From: Fibrobacter sp.
Lineage (GTDB): Bacteria > Fibrobacterota > Fibrobacteria > Fibrobacterales > Fibrobacteraceae
NCBI RefSeq assembly: GCF_017545445.1
Contig: NZ_JAFWOM010000136.1
Span: 1-64,000 of the forward strand
Length of the DNA stretch: 64,000 nt
Direction of reading: 5' to 3'
The translations under genes and the position numbers were made by a program. This document shows, in pieces, positions 33,296 to 42,061 of the stretch. Below the pieces are notes generated by a model, which was not told the DNA's origin, ran no database searches, and was given only the letters and a program-made list of their open reading frames with translations. Position 1 is the first letter of the stretch. Each line of letters opens with the position of its first letter.

Positions 33296-34650
33296 TACTT
33301 ACCGCCTTTGGTGCTTGCTGCAATAGTTTGTTCAAAATCTGCAATGATGTCGCGGGGATCTTCGATGCCCACGGATACGCGAATCATATCGTCAGGGATG
33401 CCTGCGGCGAGCCTGTCTTTTGGCGAAAGCTGCGAATGCGTGCTTGTCGCCGGGTGCAAAACGCTTGTGCGGGCGTCGCCCACGTGAACGACGAGGGCGG
33501 CGACTTTCAATGCTTTGACGAAGGAACGGATGGCGGCTCTGCCACCTTTGAGGCCGAAGGTGAGCACACCGCTGCCGCCTTGATAATCAAAGTATTTGCG
33601 GATACGCTTGAAATTCGGGCTAGATTTGAGTCCTGGATAGCTGACCCAATTCACGGCGGGGTGCTTGGACAAAAATTCAGCCAATGCGAGTGCGTTGTTG
33701 CTGTGTTGCGGCATTCGCAAATGGAGCGTTTCTAGGCCCAAATTCAAAAGGAATGCGTTGAACGGGCTTAATGCGGCTCCGAAATCGCGCAAAAATTGAG
33801 CACGTGCTTTCGCGATAAATGCGGCTCTGCCAAATTTTTGAGTATAGGAAGTGTTTGCGTATTGCGCGTCAGGTTCCACGAGGTCCGGGAACTTTCCGTT
33901 TTCCCAGTTGTAATTACCGCCGTCAATGACGACACCGCCGAGTGCAACGGCATGTCCGTCGATGTACTTTGTTGCTGAATGAATGACGACGTTTGCACCG
34001 AGTTTCAAAGGCTTCACGAGGAATGGCGTTGCGAGCGTGTTATCGACGAGGAATGGAACGTCAAATTCCTTGGCGAGCTTGGAGAACTTTTCAAAGTCCA
34101 AAATGCCCAAGGCGGGGTTGCCAATCGTTTCGCCGAAAATGAGCTTGGTGTTCGGGCGGAATGCTTTGCGAAGTTCTGCGATGGAATCTTCCGGGTTGAT
34201 GAACGTCGTTTCAATGCCGAGCTTGGAAAGTCGCACGCTGAGCAATGTGTAGCTGCCGCCGTAAATGGTCTTGCTGGCAACAATATGGTCGCCTGCTTTC
34301 ACGAGGTTCGAAATCGCGAGGAGGACTGCTGCTTGTCCCGAAGCGGTCGCGACAGCTCCCACGCCGCCTTCGAGTTCCGTAATCTTGCTTTCGAATGCCG
34401 CAACGGTCGGGTTTCCTGTGCGGGTGTATTTGTTGCCCGATTGCTTGAGCGCAAAGAGTCGTTCCACTTCATCGACGTCTTCGTACTTGTACGTCGTGGA
34501 TTGAAAAATCGGGAGCACGCGCGGCTCGCCAATCTTGGGTTTCCAGCCAGCCTGTAAACACTTTGTTGCAAAATTCCATGTGCTCGGATCGGTAACGTTT
34601 GCTATATTCTTTGCAGATTCAATTTTCTTTTTAGATGAAGTCTTTGTCAT
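33295..34650 (-). CDS. O-acetylhomoserine sulfhydrylase, second copy
   Basis: ATG 34650 is chosen (GAGGAG upstream). The 451-residue PLP enzyme has K in HSATKYIDGHAVALGG, VDNTLATPFL and SVGIEDPRD as in MetY. It differs from the copy at 9254 by a 30-residue basic N-terminal extension (TKTSSKKKIESAKN) and many substitutions, so its sulfur donor may differ, for example methanethiol giving methionine. It is led by a sulfur-type promoter and coupled to the methyltransferase. Confidence 0.88.
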   Translation of the reverse strand: MTKTSSKKKIESAKNIANVTDPSTWNFATKCLQAGWKPKIGEPRVLPIFQSTTYKYEDVDEVERLFALKQSGNKYTRTGNPTVAAFESKITELEGGVGAVATASGQAAVLLAISNLVKAGDHIVASKTIYGGSYTLLSVRLSKLGIETTFINPEDSIAELRKAFRPNTKLIFGETIGNPALGILDFEKFSKLAKEFDVPFLVDNTLATPFLVKPLKLGANVVIHSATKYIDGHAVALGGVVIDGGNYNWENGKFPDLVEPDAQYANTSYTQKFGRAAFIAKARAQFLRDFGAALSPFNAFLLNLGLETLHLRMPQHSNNALALAEFLSKHPAVNWVSYPGLKSSPNFKRIRKYFDYQGGSGVLTFGLKGGRAAIRSFVKALKVAALVVHVGDARTSVLHPATSTHSQLSPKDRLAAGIPDDMIRVSVGIEDPRDIIADFEQTIAASTKGGK

Positions 34651-34708
34651 TTTTAAACTCCTCTTTAGCAAAATATTTGCTCTTAAATTTTTCTATTTGT
34701 TCGACGAA

Positions 34709-34790
34709 AATATAGAACGGAACTATTACCTTGTCCAATACTAAATTAATATGGTGAGTTATAGAATTAATTTATTAGTGATATAAAACA
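34709..34790 (-). promoter_or_regulatory. Sulfur-type promoter of the MetY2-methyltransferase-cupin operon
   Basis: TTGGAC at 34738-34733, 18 bases, TATATT at 34714-34709. Upstream is TATAACTCACCATATTAATT then TAGTATTGGACAA, keeping the extra block. Confidence 0.75.
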
Positions 34791-34800
34791 CTCGCCTTGC

Positions 34801-34832
34801 ACGTCATTCCGAACGTAGTGAGGAATCCAGTG
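34801..34832. repeat. Dispersed GTCATTCC repeat
   Basis: GTCATTCCGAACGTAGTGAG then GAATCCAGTG. The same sequence with one change recurs at 54393-54424, and relatives occur in other gaps. Confidence 0.65.
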
Positions 34833-34967
34833 ACTTCTTGTCTATCGAAATAAGTAATCATTAGCAATTAGAAAAATTTATAGCTCGCTGCATATTGCGT
34901 TTCAAAGCACGAAAAAACGTGGGCGAACGCTGGCGATTATCCTCGTAAAATTCTTATATTTCGGGTC

Positions 34968-35531
34968 ATGGCATTATCAGCAAACATTACACGTGAAGGA
35001 GCATTTGAACTCCTTAAGAAATACAACAAGGATCCGTTCCACCTTGAACATGGCGAAATCGTAGAGAAAACATTGCGTTATTTTGCTCGCGAATTGGGCT
35101 ATGGCGAAGACGAAGAATTCTGGGGAATCGTCGGACTCTTGCACGATCTTGATTTTGAACAGTGGCCGGAACAGCATTGCATCAAGGAACGCGAATTGAT
35201 GCAAGAGGCGGGTCTTTCGGAAGAGCTGATTCACGCGACAACGAGTCACGGCTGGTCTATCACGGTGGATGTCAAGCCGGAACATGAAATGGAAAAAGTG
35301 CTTTATGCCGTTGACGAACTCACGGGCTTGATTGGTGCGGTCGTTTTGATGCGTCCGTCCAAGAGCGTACAGGATTTGGAGCTGAAATCCGTCTTGAAAA
35401 AGTACAAGTCCCCGAAATTTGCGGCAGGCTGCTCTCGCGAAGTCATTGAACGCGGTGCAAACCTCCTCGGTTGGGAACTGAACGACCTCATTTCCCGAAC
35501 CATCGCCGCTCTTAAATCTTTTAGACCGTAA
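34968..35531 (+). CDS. HD-domain hydrolase
   Basis: 187 residues with H-x(n)-HD pattern: HLEHGEIVEKT, LLHDLDFEQ (metal HD), then HATTSHGW and DELTG. Probably a small HD-type phosphohydrolase; substrate unknown. A TTATATTTCG -10-like box lies just before the start. It stands alone. Confidence 0.8.
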   Translation: MALSANITREGAFELLKKYNKDPFHLEHGEIVEKTLRYFARELGYGEDEEFWGIVGLLHDLDFEQWPEQHCIKERELMQEAGLSEELIHATTSHGWSITVDVKPEHEMEKVLYAVDELTGLIGAVVLMRPSKSVQDLELKSVLKKYKSPKFAAGCSREVIERGANLLGWELNDLISRTIAALKSFRP

Positions 35532-35591
35532 TTTGCCGTTATTCCATAAAAAATGTAATTTATAAATGAACGTCATTTGGGAGCGTTTTTT

Positions 35592-36221
35592 ATGGACAAC
35601 GAACTTAAGCTGTTAATTGGCAAAGACGAAGAAATAATTTATACGGGCAAGCCCAATAAAAAGTGCTTCATCTTCGAAAGCATCTTTAATCCGCTGCTTC
35701 CGTTTGCGTTGATTTGGGGCATCATTGATTTTGGCTTTATCGGCTTTTCCATGTCGTCTAAAGATGAACATCTCGGTTTTTTTATAGTCCCGTTCATGTT
35801 GCTACATCTGATGCCGGTCTGGATTTATCTCGGCGGGGCGCTCTTGTCATTTAGGCGTTACCACAATACGAGCTATATCATCACGGACAAGGCGATATAT
35901 GCGTCAGGCGGTGTATTCAGCAAACACTACAATTCAAAACCGTTTGCGGAACTTTCGCACGTAGATTTGCACCGTGGAATATTTGACCAATGGTTTGGCG
36001 TGGGGGATGTTATCACGACGTCTGCTCAGGCAAATCCTGTAACGCAGAACGGAAGAACGACTTCTACGAATGCCGGCATTTCTATCGATAGTATTTCCAA
36101 TTACATCGAAGTCTATAATATCGTGAAAAAGCTCCAGCAAGATGTGTATGCTGATGTGATGTACCCTAACGACTTGCGCCCCAAAGGAAATCACGGGTAT
36201 AATACAAAATATCGCGGGTAG
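35592..36221 (+). CDS. Membrane protein with bacterial PH domain
   Basis: ATG 35592 is chosen (GGGAG upstream). Two membrane helices (35-55, 65-90) precede a YdbT/bPH-like region with RYHNTSYIITDKAIYASGGVFSKHYNSKPFAELSHVDLHRGIFD. Function unknown; such proteins sit at the inner membrane. Confidence 0.7.
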   Translation: MDNELKLLIGKDEEIIYTGKPNKKCFIFESIFNPLLPFALIWGIIDFGFIGFSMSSKDEHLGFFIVPFMLLHLMPVWIYLGGALLSFRRYHNTSYIITDKAIYASGGVFSKHYNSKPFAELSHVDLHRGIFDQWFGVGDVITTSAQANPVTQNGRTTSTNAGISIDSISNYIEVYNIVKKLQQDVYADVMYPNDLRPKGNHGYNTKYRG

Positions 36222-36251
36222 TAATGATTTGAATAATTACGGAATGGGTAG

Positions 36252-36950
36252 ATGAAATTTTATTTAATTTGTTGTTTATTACTTTTAACGGCTTCATTTT
36301 CTTTTGCTAGTGATGACGAAAAACGTGAAATAAGAACGTATGAATTTCAATCTTCTCAAGAGGTGTTCTTGGATTTTGATCGTCCCGTGAAAACGACTTC
36401 TTTTATGCTTGACGCTGAACAAGCGGAAAATGCGCCTATAGCGACTATCTTGAATTTTTACTGGTGTTGGTCACAACGCGATGATTCTCCTCGTTGCAAA
36501 ATCGAATTTTTAGATGAGGCGGGGAAGCCTATTCTTACGGGGAATGTGGTTCGCAAAAACGAAACGAATTGTTTTGGAAATCAGACGGAAAATTGTGAAG
36601 AATCTAGAGTCAGAATTACTCCGATGGACAAATGGATTCCCCTTAAAAAAGAGGAACTGAAAAATTCTCTTGGTGATAAAATCAATCAAGTGAAATCGGT
36701 TCATATGTATCAAGATACCGAAACAAGCATAGGTTGGGGAGTATTGGGTGGGATTGTTTATACACCGATTGTGGCTCTTGCCGCGATGTTGGTGGAAATT
36801 CCTGTGTCATACGCTTTGGATGAAGACTATAACTGGAAACATGTGGGCTTAGCGTCACTTGCTGGTTTTGTTGGTTTTTCCACTTGGGGAATGATTCGTA
36901 TAGCGAAAAATCCTAATGCCACACGAGTCGATGTGACCATCAAATTTTAG
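36252..36950 (+). CDS. Exported protein of unknown function
   Basis: 232 residues. Signal peptide MKFYLICCLLLLTASFSFAS, a Cys-containing exported domain (FYWCWSQRDDSPRC, NCFGNQTENCEES), and two C-terminal hydrophobic segments (about 157-180 and 195-215). No family is recognised. It lies 31 bases after the PH protein in the same direction. Confidence 0.65.
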   Translation: MKFYLICCLLLLTASFSFASDDEKREIRTYEFQSSQEVFLDFDRPVKTTSFMLDAEQAENAPIATILNFYWCWSQRDDSPRCKIEFLDEAGKPILTGNVVRKNETNCFGNQTENCEESRVRITPMDKWIPLKKEELKNSLGDKINQVKSVHMYQDTETSIGWGVLGGIVYTPIVALAAMLVEIPVSYALDEDYNWKHVGLASLAGFVGFSTWGMIRIAKNPNATRVDVTIKF

Positions 36951-36964
36951 ACGACAAAAATAAA

Positions 36965-37447
36965 TTAATCTAGTTTGTCAAAGAAAATCTCGCCGTTTTG
37001 CTGGACGATTGAGATGGTGTGCGTACCTTTGTTGCCCATGTCGTTGTAATGAACGAGGTATCTGCCATTGCCAAGAGGTTCGATTTTTTCGACTTCGTGA
37101 ATGTTCTCGCCATCTTGCGCGTTGCTGCGGAATTTCCAGACCGCGTAGCCGCCACCATCGCTGAACTCGTTGTCGTACGCTTTTGAAAGCTCTTGGGCGA
37201 GACTCTTTGTGCAATACTTAGCAATGACGGAATCGTTCGCGAATTCGTTCCCGAAGATATGCTTGCTGTAGAACGTTTGGATCTTTTCGATAGCTTTTGT
37301 ATCAAGAGCGTTGTCGTTGCTTGATTCTTGCAGAACTGTGGCTGGCTGGTGATCGGCTGAATTCTGTTGCGGTTGTTCTTGCTTGTCGCTACAGGAAAAT
37401 GCTATTGTTGCTGCCAGTAAAATTAAAAACTTTTTAATGGAATTCAT
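36965..37447 (-). CDS. Lipoprotein of unknown function
   Basis: ATG 37447 begins a lipoprotein signal (MNSIKKFLILLAATIAFSC). The 160 residues contain an FYSKHIFGNEF segment and a WKFRSNAQDGENIHEVEKI to NNGRYLVHYNDMGNK region, like small NTF2-like exported domains. The upstream TPR gene ends eight bases before, so the two are probably co-transcribed. Confidence 0.65.
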   Translation of the reverse strand: MNSIKKFLILLAATIAFSCSDKQEQPQQNSADHQPATVLQESSNDNALDTKAIEKIQTFYSKHIFGNEFANDSVIAKYCTKSLAQELSKAYDNEFSDGGGYAVWKFRSNAQDGENIHEVEKIEPLGNGRYLVHYNDMGNKGTHTISIVQQNGEIFFDKLD

Positions 37448-37454
37448 GGAAATA

Positions 37455-38129
37455 TTATTCCTTGCAGAACAAATCTTTTTTCTTCTTGTATTCATCTTCT
37501 TTTTTCGTATCGCCTTTTCGCTCGTAATATAGTGCTAGGTTCGATAGGACTATGCAATCGGTAGGGGCGATTTTATTTGCTCGTTCAAGAAGTGCTAGCG
37601 CACTGTCGTTTTTCTGAAGCATGTAGTGGATGCTCATGGCGTTCAACGCTTCGACGCTGTTGGGAAGAAGTTTGTACATCTGGCGAGACATGTGTTCGTA
37701 GCAGGAATCGTACTCCAGATCAAAGTATTTCTTTATGACAATGGTAAATTCGCCTTCGAGCAGCTTCTCGGCGTTGTCGATTTTTTTTCCACCGGCAAGT
37801 TCGCATTTATCTTTTTTCGTTTTCAGCAATGTGTTAATCTTGTCGAAAAATTTAGACTGCATTCCGCATTCGTTTATTTCGCCGAATAACTGTACTTGCC
37901 CAAGCCACATGTCGATTCGGTAGGGGTATTCCTTGGTTGCTGAATCCAGTATTGCAGATGCTTCAAATACGCTACTCGGTTCAATACCTGGGTAAATATA
38001 TTTTGATGAAATGCGAAGTTGTTCTTTCAGTACTCCGTTGGCTTTTGCAATCCATTGCTCTGGCGTGGCTTTGGCTGCGAAAGTTTGTATAATGCAAATT
38101 GTGAATAGGGTAAATAAAATCTTTTCCAT
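37455..38129 (-). CDS. Exported TPR-like protein
   Basis: 224 residues with signal MEKILFTLFTICIIQTFA. Helix-turn-helix repeats of TPR type occur at about 145-210 (NSVEALNAMSIHYMLQKNDSALALLERANKIAP...). Probably a periplasmic scaffold; partner unknown. It precedes the lipoprotein gene. Confidence 0.65.
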   Translation of the reverse strand: MEKILFTLFTICIIQTFAAKATPEQWIAKANGVLKEQLRISSKYIYPGIEPSSVFEASAILDSATKEYPYRIDMWLGQVQLFGEINECGMQSKFFDKINTLLKTKKDKCELAGGKKIDNAEKLLEGEFTIVIKKYFDLEYDSCYEHMSRQMYKLLPNSVEALNAMSIHYMLQKNDSALALLERANKIAPTDCIVLSNLALYYERKGDTKKEDEYKKKKDLFCKE

Positions 38130-38149
38130 GATAAGTAATATAGTTTATA

Positions 38150-38590
38150 TTAAGGAAGAATTGTTATTGGTGTTCCGTCTTTGACGGCATCGTAGATTTC
38201 TTCGATTTCGTCGTTTGTGACTGCGATGCAGCCGGCGGTCCAGTCTTTCCACTTGTGCCAGAACTTAAAGAGAAACGCAGGAACCTTGTTCGGGTGGCCG
38301 TGGATCATGATGTCTCCGCCGGGCTCGTAGTTGCCTTCTTTTGCAGCATTGATTTGCTCCGCATTCGGGTACGAAACCTTCAGCGATAAGTGAAAGACGT
38401 TTTTGGGATTGTGGCGTTCGATGGTGTAGTCGCCTTCGGGAGTCTTGTTGTCGCCGGATTTGACTTTCGTTCCCACAGGATTCTTGCCCAATGAAATTCT
38501 GTACGTCTTGACAACTTTATCGCCGTTGCGCAGGTGCATTTGGCGCTTCGCCTTTTCTACGAGAATGTTGTCGATGGGGGAGATGAGCAT
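38150..38590 (-). CDS. YkuD L,D-transpeptidase, copy 1 (no signal peptide)
   Basis: 146 residues. The YkuD fold carries H97-G98 (IMIHGHPNK) and the catalytic Cys C121 in WTAGCIAVTN, matching the S/T-x-G-C motif. Family members crosslink peptidoglycan or attach proteins to it in the periplasm. This copy lacks the lipoprotein signal seen in copy 2: alignment shows a deletion of about 95 bases joining its start to the upstream palindrome. Without a signal it would be cytoplasmic and probably inactive. Confidence 0.8.
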   Translation of the reverse strand: MLISPIDNILVEKAKRQMHLRNGDKVVKTYRISLGKNPVGTKVKSGDNKTPEGDYTIERHNPKNVFHLSLKVSYPNAEQINAAKEGNYEPGGDIMIHGHPNKVPAFLFKFWHKWKDWTAGCIAVTNDEIEEIYDAVKDGTPITILP

Positions 38591-38611
38591 GGCTTAAAAT
38601 GTTGTTTGTTA

Positions 38612-38636
38612 AACATTTTGTAATATACAGAATGTT
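38612..38636. promoter_or_regulatory. Palindromic operator-like site upstream of ykuD copy 1
   Basis: Arms AACATTTTGTA and TACAGAATGTT around ATA, with one mismatch. Same site as at 40902 and 42062. Confidence 0.55.
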
Positions 38637-38639
38637 AAA

Positions 38640-38856
38640 TGTGTTCGATGGAGGCGGGCTTCAAAAGTTTTGTATGCAACTTCAATTTTGGGGGATAGCT
38701 GGATGGCGATGACGCCTCGGAAAAACAAAAATGGTCGCGAAAGTGGCCGAAAACGGAGACTGTAATGTTGTCTTTTAAGGAACATGCGAAAATGTTCAAT
38801 CTCGATGATGAGGATTAACGATGGATGATGGCAATGCTGAAATTGACTTCAATTTA
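38640..38856. other. Gap with small coding scraps
   Basis: No full gene. MLSFKEHAKMFNLDDED with a stop (about 38764-38817) and MAMTPRKNKNGRESGRKRRL (about 38705) read like ends of lost proteins. Confidence 0.35.
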
Positions 38857-38914
38857 TGCTAATATTTTAGCAATTTACTTGATTTTTATATGAAAATTGC
38901 TTATATTTTAGCAT
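38857..38914 (+). promoter_or_regulatory. Paired operator of hipBA
   Basis: TGCTAATATTTTAGCA and TGCTTATATTTTAGCA lie 41 bases apart, each nearly self-complementary, directly before the hipB ATG. This fits the paired-site autoregulation by HipB. The same pair with the same spacing recurs at 42141-42200. Confidence 0.65.
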
Positions 38915-38916
38915 AT

Positions 38917-39201
38917 ATGAACAACAAATTCGATATCAGCACTTTCGTGGATACACTTACTGTTCCTGCGGCGGCAACCAGGGTGGTGGAGCGCATGAAG
39001 GTTCGCAGGCGTGCCATGAAAGTTTCGCAGCAGGAACTCGCCAGGCGTTCCGGCGTAAGTTACGCGTCTATTCGCAGGTTTGAAACTACGGGCGAAATTG
39101 CGTTCCTTTCGCTGTTGAAAATTGCGCTTGCACTTGATTGCCTCGAAGATTTTACGAGCCTTTTCCATAAACCCGAACCGCAGAACTTGAAAGATTTGTA
39201 G
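38917..39201 (+). CDS. hipB: HipB-like antitoxin, XRE-type regulator
   Basis: ATG 38917 gives 94 residues. The helix-turn-helix is SQQELARRSGVSYASIRRFE, of Xre/HipB type. It should bind the paired sites just upstream and inhibit HipA. hipA starts eight bases after its stop. The first ATG at 38890 would start inside the operator and is unlikely. Confidence 0.8.
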   Translation: MNNKFDISTFVDTLTVPAAATRVVERMKVRRRAMKVSQQELARRSGVSYASIRRFETTGEIAFLSLLKIALALDCLEDFTSLFHKPEPQNLKDL

Positions 39202-39208
39202 GTAGCCG

Positions 39209-40312
39209 ATGAATATCGTCGATGTGAAAAAGTTGACTGTCAAGTATAACGGCAGGGTGGTGGGCTATCTCGCGGAAGTAAATGGAAAAATTGCATTTCA
39301 GTACGATCGCGAATGGCAAGAAAACGGGTTCTCTATTTCTCCGTTTTCGCTTCCTATTTCGAATAAGGTTTTTGTTTGTAATAAGCCGACTTTTGGCGGA
39401 CTGTTCGGTGTCTTTTACGATTCGCTGCCGGATGGTTGGGGTGAACTCTTGTTTAGGCGCCTTCTTGCGTGGCAGGGACTGAATGCAGATAGAATCTCTC
39501 CGCTATCCAAGCTTTCGCTTGTCAATGAATTCGGTTTGGGTGGGCTGCGCTATGAACCGAATTATGCCGAAATGACGGCGACGGAACACTTTGATTTAGA
39601 TGAACTGTCGCAAGAGGCGGAAACCATCTGGAAAGATCGCGACGACGGCGTGAATCTTGATGAAATCTACAAGCTGGGCGGCTCCAGCGGCGGCGCGCGC
39701 CCGAAGGTACATCTCAATATAAAGGGCGACCATTGGATTGTTAAGTTCCCTTGCTCTTATGATGTCCCGAATATCGGTAAGCACGAGTTTCATGCGAATA
39801 CGCTAGCCCGTACAGCGGGAATCTGCACGAACGATTTCAAACTGTTCCCGTCAAAAAAGTATAAGGGATTCTTTGGCGCGAAACGCTTCGATTACTGCGA
39901 TGGCGGGCGAGTCCACATGATTTCGCTTTCTTCTGTTCTAGAAACATCGCACCGGATTCCGAACCTCGATTACACGCACCTGTTGCAAGTCATCGAAAAA
40001 ATTTGCATCAATAAGGAAGACCTCTACGAAGCTTTTAGACGAATGTGCTTTAATGTGTTATTCGGCAACAAGGACGATCACGGCAAGAATTTTGCTTTCC
40101 TGTACGATGAATGTCTTAGCGGCTACAAGCTTTCGCCTGCATACGACATCACGAAAACACCCGAGAAGGCTGAACACGAAATGTCTGTCAACGGGAACGG
40201 AAAACCGTGCGAAAAAGATATCCTCGCCGTAGCCGAAAACTGCAAGCTGAATATGGAACGCTGCCGCACGATAATGGGCGAGGTCAAGAATGTGGTTTCC
40301 TTGTCACCCTGA
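39209..40312 (+). CDS. hipA: HipA-family Ser/Thr kinase toxin
   Basis: 367 residues. HipA parts are all present: GGSSGGARPKV (around 156-166), the kinase core NVLFGNKDDHGKNFAFL with catalytic Asp (DDHGKN), and YKLSPAYDITK. E. coli HipA phosphorylates GltX, and related kinases have other targets. It lies directly after hipB in one operon. The protein is full-length, so the module looks intact. Confidence 0.88.
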   Translation: MNIVDVKKLTVKYNGRVVGYLAEVNGKIAFQYDREWQENGFSISPFSLPISNKVFVCNKPTFGGLFGVFYDSLPDGWGELLFRRLLAWQGLNADRISPLSKLSLVNEFGLGGLRYEPNYAEMTATEHFDLDELSQEAETIWKDRDDGVNLDEIYKLGGSSGGARPKVHLNIKGDHWIVKFPCSYDVPNIGKHEFHANTLARTAGICTNDFKLFPSKKYKGFFGAKRFDYCDGGRVHMISLSSVLETSHRIPNLDYTHLLQVIEKICINKEDLYEAFRRMCFNVLFGNKDDHGKNFAFLYDECLSGYKLSPAYDITKTPEKAEHEMSVNGNGKPCEKDILAVAENCKLNMERCRTIMGEVKNVVSLSP

Positions 40313-40350
40313 GCGTCGTGCGTAGCACGAAGTCGAATGGGTCTAGCCGC

Positions 40351-40875
40351 CTAGGGTTTAATTGTTATCGGCGTGCCATCTTTGACGGCATCGTAGATTT
40401 CTTCGATTTCGTCGTTCGTGACTGCGATGCAGCCGGCGGTCCAGTCTTTCCACTTGTGCCAGAATTTAAAGAGGAATGCAGGAACTTTGTTCGGGTAGCC
40501 GTGGATTATGATGTCGCCGCCGGGCTCGTAGTTGCCTTCTTTCGCGGCTTTGATTTGCTCCGCGTTCGGGTACGAAATCTTCAGCGATAAATGAAAAATG
40601 CTTTTGGGGTTGTGCAGTTCGATGGTATAATTGCCCTCGGGCGTCTTGTTGTCGCCGGATTTGACTTTCGTTCCCACAGGATTCTTGCCCAATGAAATTC
40701 TGTACGTCTTGACAACACTATCGCCGTTGCGCAAGTGCATTTGGCGCTTCGCCTTTTCTACGAGAATGTTGTCGATGGGTGAGGTGGTCATGGCTTTAGG
40801 AGATTCCTTTTCTGAAGAGCAAGAGAACACAAGAAATGAGAGTAAAAGTAAGAGGGGTGTTCGTTTAATTATCAT
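40351..40875 (-). CDS. YkuD L,D-transpeptidase, copy 2 (lipoprotein)
   Basis: ATG 40875 begins a lipoprotein signal (MIIKRTPLLLLLSFLVFSC, lipobox FSCSS). After SSEKESPKAM the 146-residue YkuD core matches copies 1 and 3 closely, with catalytic Cys in WTAGCIAVTN. It is the only copy fit for export, and so the likely active one. It lies convergent with hipA, 39 bases apart, and next to a palindrome and the ATPase. Confidence 0.85.
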   Translation of the reverse strand: MIIKRTPLLLLLSFLVFSCSSEKESPKAMTTSPIDNILVEKAKRQMHLRNGDSVVKTYRISLGKNPVGTKVKSGDNKTPEGNYTIELHNPKSIFHLSLKISYPNAEQIKAAKEGNYEPGGDIIIHGYPNKVPAFLFKFWHKWKDWTAGCIAVTNDEIEEIYDAVKDGTPITIKP

Positions 40876-40901
40876 TAGATGTTTTGAAATGTTATGTGTT
40901 A

Positions 40902-40926
40902 AACATTTTGTAATATACAAAATGTT
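40902..40926. promoter_or_regulatory. Palindromic operator-like site before ykuD copy 2
   Basis: AACATTTTGTA-ATA-TACAAAATGTT, perfect 11-base arms. It also covers the stop of the ATPase gene and matches the site upstream of that gene, so the ATPase is flanked by two copies. Confidence 0.65.
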
Positions 40927-42049
40927 AAATGGTTTCCAACCAGCGGCTTAGAAATACATTGTAAACAGAGTAGCTCTTGCTTTCAAGAGAAAGTGTTTCT
41001 AACAAGAGTTCTTTGTCAATCAAAGATGTGAGTACACGTTTTACAGCGGCACTGGTTCCTAATTTGTATTTGTTGATGAAACTGCCTGCAGTTGGCTGCA
41101 ATACCGTTTCTTCTTTGGCTACGGCTTTTAGAAATTGCCATTGCTTATCGGTTAGCAAGTTTCGGCGTTCCAAGAAGCTGTTTACATTTTCGTTCAAAAT
41201 CTCTGAACAAGCTTGACGGACATCATTTAAGGTGATATCCTTGCTTCCGTTGCGGAAAATTCGGTGGCAAAGATACTGGACGTAAAAGGTGTGGCAACGG
41301 CACCATTCTAAAATAAAATTGATTGTTTCGTCATCGATATGCCGTTTATCCATGCCGAAAAGTTTCTTGATGAAGACTGCGTAGATTTCTGGATTGATTT
41401 TATCAAGATAGACGATGTGCGTGCTTTCGTAGAAAGGGCTTTTTTCGTTTACGAACATATCTGCCATAACGTGCTTCTGGCTGCCGCAAAAGACGAATCG
41501 GACATTTTTTAAAGGCTGCATGTATGTTCGCAATAAGGCTTCCATATTCACACCCTTGAAGTTTCGAATAGTTTGAAATTCATCAAAGGCGATGATAAAT
41601 GATTTCTTTTGACTTCCTAGAAAATCAAAAATATTTTTTAATGTGGTTTGCTTCTGACCTTCATTTTGATATGTGATACTTACTTGCGGATCTCCTGAAA
41701 TTGGATCAAAAGAAACCAGAGGACGGATCCCGCTCAAAGCCGAAAAGAATTTTTTGATGAGGGACTCAGTCTTTGTGCTTGCTAAGATTGATTCCGATAA
41801 AAGTTTGATGAATCCATCGAGACAGTCTGCTGCATAAATATCGCAGTAACAAAGCGTGATGGATGGGCGTGTACGGGCGATTTCATTGAAGACATGGTAA
41901 ATCAGTCCTGTTTTCCCATAGCGTCTTGGGGAAATCAGCGTAACGTTGACTCCGTTTAGCAAGTCATCGATGATTTCCTGAGTTTCTTTTTCTCGATCGC
42001 AAAAAAGTTCTGCGTTTTTGTAAGGTTGCAAGACAAATGGATTTTCCAT
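40925..42049 (-). CDS. AAA ATPase of the archaeal-ATPase-like family
   Basis: 374 residues with GGAGG before the ATG. Walker A SPRRYGKTGLIYHV (about 38-51), Walker B-like SFIIAFDEFQT, and a sensor region VRFVFCGSQKHV; a winged-helix-like tail follows (LKAVAKEETVLQPTAGSFINKYKLGTSAAVKRVLTSLIDKELLLE). Such ATPases are common in Bacteroidetes/Fibrobacter genomes and often carry DNA-binding tails; their role is unknown. It is flanked by identical palindromes, so it may be a mobile cassette. Confidence 0.75.
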   Translation of the reverse strand: MENPFVLQPYKNAELFCDREKETQEIIDDLLNGVNVTLISPRRYGKTGLIYHVFNEIARTRPSITLCYCDIYAADCLDGFIKLLSESILASTKTESLIKKFFSALSGIRPLVSFDPISGDPQVSITYQNEGQKQTTLKNIFDFLGSQKKSFIIAFDEFQTIRNFKGVNMEALLRTYMQPLKNVRFVFCGSQKHVMADMFVNEKSPFYESTHIVYLDKINPEIYAVFIKKLFGMDKRHIDDETINFILEWCRCHTFYVQYLCHRIFRNGSKDITLNDVRQACSEILNENVNSFLERRNLLTDKQWQFLKAVAKEETVLQPTAGSFINKYKLGTSAAVKRVLTSLIDKELLLETLSLESKSYSVYNVFLSRWLETI

Positions 42050-42061
42050 ATACGCCTCCGT

